Part shown: positions 40,736 through 42,712 of the stretch, piece by piece | How the letters are laid out: each line of letters opens with the position of its first letter | Position numbering within the stretch: the first letter of the stretch is position 1 | Assembly (NCBI GenBank): GCA_910578035.1 | Contig: CAJTOB010000025.1 | Span: 1-42,712, forward strand | DNA from: an uncultured Muribaculaceae bacterium | GTDB lineage: Bacteria; Bacteroidota; Bacteroidia; Bacteroidales; Muribaculaceae | Direction of reading: 5' to 3' | Length of the DNA stretch: 42,712 nt | Made by a program: the position numbers and the translations under genes | The notes under the pieces: model-generated | Seen by the model: the letters and a program-made list of their open reading frames with translations, nothing else | What the model was told of the DNA's origin: nothing | Databases searched by the model: none

Positions 40736-42632
40736 ATGAAAAAACATTTACTTTCATTAGGCCTGGCTCTATGTGCTGCAGTTTTGGCTTATGGTGCGAA
40801 AACCAATCCTCAGGGAGAACTGGTGCCTACGTTCTCTGAAAATTTCAATTCGCTTGTAAACGGTACAGAAGCCAAGCCGGCAGAGGCGGAGCTTAGCCTC
40901 GATGGCAAAATCGATGCAGCCCTTACCGGGGGTAATGAATGGAAAGGTCGTGGATTGCACGAAGCCGGGGGCGTTTTGGCTGTGATGACCTTCGAGCAGA
41001 AAGACTGGTTCGGTACAGAAACTGTTCAGGGCTATATACGTTCGCCTTTTGCCGATGTACGCATGGACGGCGGCAACTTCACAGTCCGCTTCAGAGCCCG
41101 TAAACTCACGGAAGACGATGCGCTTACCAAAATTCATATTGAACTTTACGTATACGACAAATGCTATCGAAACCGATGCGGTGGAAATAAATGGAGTCTG
41201 GTCGACATATGAGGTGGATTTGTGTCATCCCGGTTATGGCAATCATCTTGCATTTGTGGAAATGGCCTCGGAAGGCGGAGAATGGCTTATTGATGATTTC
41301 GAAATCGTGCAGGATTACTATGCCTTGCCGGCTCCAATTGTGCATTTTCCCCGCAATGTGAGCTATGAGCAGTTTACAGGCCGGTGGAATGCTGTGCCTT
41401 TGGCAGATACTTATCTTGTGTCGGTGTACTCGCTTGATGAGAACGATAAACGCACCTATCTTATAAAAGATGTGCCTACAAACGAATGCACACTTACAGT
41501 AAAAGGTACTGAGAAAGGAACCGACTATTACTACTGTGTGCGTTGTGCCAACACCAAATATCAGTCGGACGAGTCCGAGGAGCGCAAAATACATGTGCCG
41601 CTGAATGAACTTGAGCAACCCGTGCCGCTTGAGGCAGAGAATGTAGGAACAGATGGTTTTGTAGCCCGATGGGAGCCGACATATCGTGCCATGGGATATA
41701 TCATCGGTCTGTCAAAGGAGTATATAGCGAGCGAGGATGTGCTCGTGACGCTGGCTCATGAGGATTTTGATAAAATTACCGATGGAAACCTTGACTGGCC
41801 CTATCCTTTCTATGGAAACCTCGATGATGTAACCAACCTTCCCGGCTGGCAATACAATTACTTTGGTGTGCGTGTTGTTGCCGGTATGTTCGGCCTCGAC
41901 AACATGTACAAGGCATACGGAGAAGATATCTGCTTGACATCGCCTGCGCTGGACCTTACAGGCGATGGCGGCAAATTTACTGTCAAACTCGACGTTTACG
42001 GCGACAAAGGCGATGTTGTGAGCGTGAGTAGTGGCGATAAGACCCTTACTCACACTCTTGCCGAACAGGGTCTGCAGAGTTTCAGTTTAGAATTCGATAA
42101 TGGAACTGCATCATCGAAAATCCGACTGGAGTTTGACGGTGACGGCCCTTCGAAGTTGCTTTTCTTCGACAATATCTACATACAGCAGGCTGTTCATGCC
42201 GGCGATGCCGTCAAGGAGAATGTCGGAACCTATAGAACAGAGACACCTGCCACTCGCTATGAATTCAAGAATTTGAATGCTTCCGAAGGCGACACTTATA
42301 TTTATACCGTCACAGCCTGGTCGTATTCTCTTGATGAAGACGGCGTCTGGGGCCCGGATATCTTTAGCGAGATCTCGGTTCCGGTTCGTGTGCTAATCGG
42401 TGCACAGAGCGGCATTGATAATGTAGAAAATTCCCAATCTGTCGTTTCGGTTGTCAACGGACAGCTGACGGTGACAACCGATGTGACCTCGACTGTAGAA
42501 ATCTACAGCGTAAATGGCATGTTGATTGGTCGTTATACTGCAACGCCCGGTGTCAATACTATCGAAACATCGGTTTCTGGCATGGCTATAGTCCGAGTCG
42601 GGAACAAAGTAAATCGTGTCGTTTTGCGCTGA
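40736..42632 (+). pseudogene. Exported FN3-domain protein with T9SS-like C-terminus, frameshifted
   Basis: Two fragments of one gene. Frame 1 (40736-41212) gives a signal peptide (MKKHLLSLGLALCAAVLAYG) and a first beta-sandwich up to ELYVYDK. Frame 2 (open from 41049, meaningful from about 41160 to 42632) continues the same domain with AIETDAVEINGVWSTYEVDL. The join needs a +1 shift near 41150-41165; no long homopolymer is there. Downstream come the rest of the sandwich (WLIDDFEIV), two FN3-like domains, a second jelly-roll (LLFFDNIYI) and a ~70-residue C-terminal module (VEIYSVNGMLIGRY to NRVVLR) like T9SS type A sorting domains. Mutation, assembly error or programmed shift cannot be told apart. 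Ligand unknown. Confidence 0.75.
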
Positions 42633-42712
42633 AATGATGTTTATAACTTTGAAACTTAGAGGTTGTTTAATAACATATGTGAAATCACAGGGCAAAAAGT
42701 ACGAGATGGATT
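42623..42712 (+). other. Promoter-like site at right edge, next gene cut off
   Basis: TTTG (42623-42626), 17 nt (short), TAACTTTG (42644-42651), then AGAGGTTGTTTAATAA and a possible ATG at 42706. Whatever it drives lies outside the window. The AGAGGTTGTTTAA stretch could be an insertion-sequence end, but this is weak. Confidence 0.3.

Noticed and set aside
42655..42712. Insertion sequence end at the right edge
   Set aside because: Only a short AGAGGTTGTTTAA-like stretch is visible; no second end, no target duplication and no transposase sequence lie inside the window.

Overview
The window looks like chromosomal core DNA from a gut Bacteroidales bacterium (Bacteroidota), most likely Muribaculaceae-like; the family-level guess is an inference. 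The signs are: repeated Bacteroidota promoters (TTTG, 19-20 nt, TAnnTTTG) with almost no Shine-Dalgarno sites; a TamB gene followed by a lipoprotein-type TamA/BamA homologue; DUF6377 membrane regulators; a 58-residue Hc1-like histone; archaeal-type ProRS; DUF3127; and secreted GH2 and GH31 enzymes. There are no tRNA or rRNA genes, no CRISPR array and no complete insertion sequence.

Left part (1-20150). An outer-membrane biogenesis pair (tamB, cut by the window edge, and tamL) is followed by a Nudix hydrolase overlapping an LTA-synthase-like membrane phosphotransferase. A converging minus-strand operon carries queF, queC and the small histone gene. mutL is divergent from queF and overlaps the first of two DUF6377 regulators (signal peptide, TPR-like periplasmic part, one TM, cytoplasmic HTH). 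A BASS-like transporter and a Crp/Fnr-type regulator follow, then the second DUF6377 regulator. Each DUF6377 gene is followed by an AT-rich stretch with a promoter-like site and a strong terminator but no convincing gene, so each may hold a small RNA. A minus-strand pair (truncated-looking SDR protein and MptE-like protein) follows.

Middle part (20250-31960). A 1515-residue cytoplasmic Sel1-repeat protein lies 7 bp upstream of an exported tricorn-type protease with an intact Ser-His-Ser-Glu set. Then come minus-strand glutaminase and GH31 alpha-glycosidase genes. Upstream of the GH31 gene is a full promoter followed by two hairpins, suggesting a small RNA or an attenuated leader.

Right part (31960-42712). 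A minus-strand block holds an HU-like protein overlapping a striking HU-acidic linker-TM-LysM protein, a GtrB/DPM1-like glycosyltransferase, proS, and a DUF3127 protein ending in an SSB-like acidic tip. On the plus strand are a conserved hypothetical, a secreted GH2 beta-galactosidase, and an exported FN3-type protein split by a +1 frameshift with a T9SS-like C-terminal module. No SusC/SusD genes are present, so the two glycosidases are not in a recognisable PUL here.

Several first-possible starts were moved inward, because the upstream TTG or GTG codons overlap promoter boxes (mutL, the BASS transporter, the second DUF6377 gene, the Sel1 gene, the SDR gene) or because a better signal peptide starts further in.
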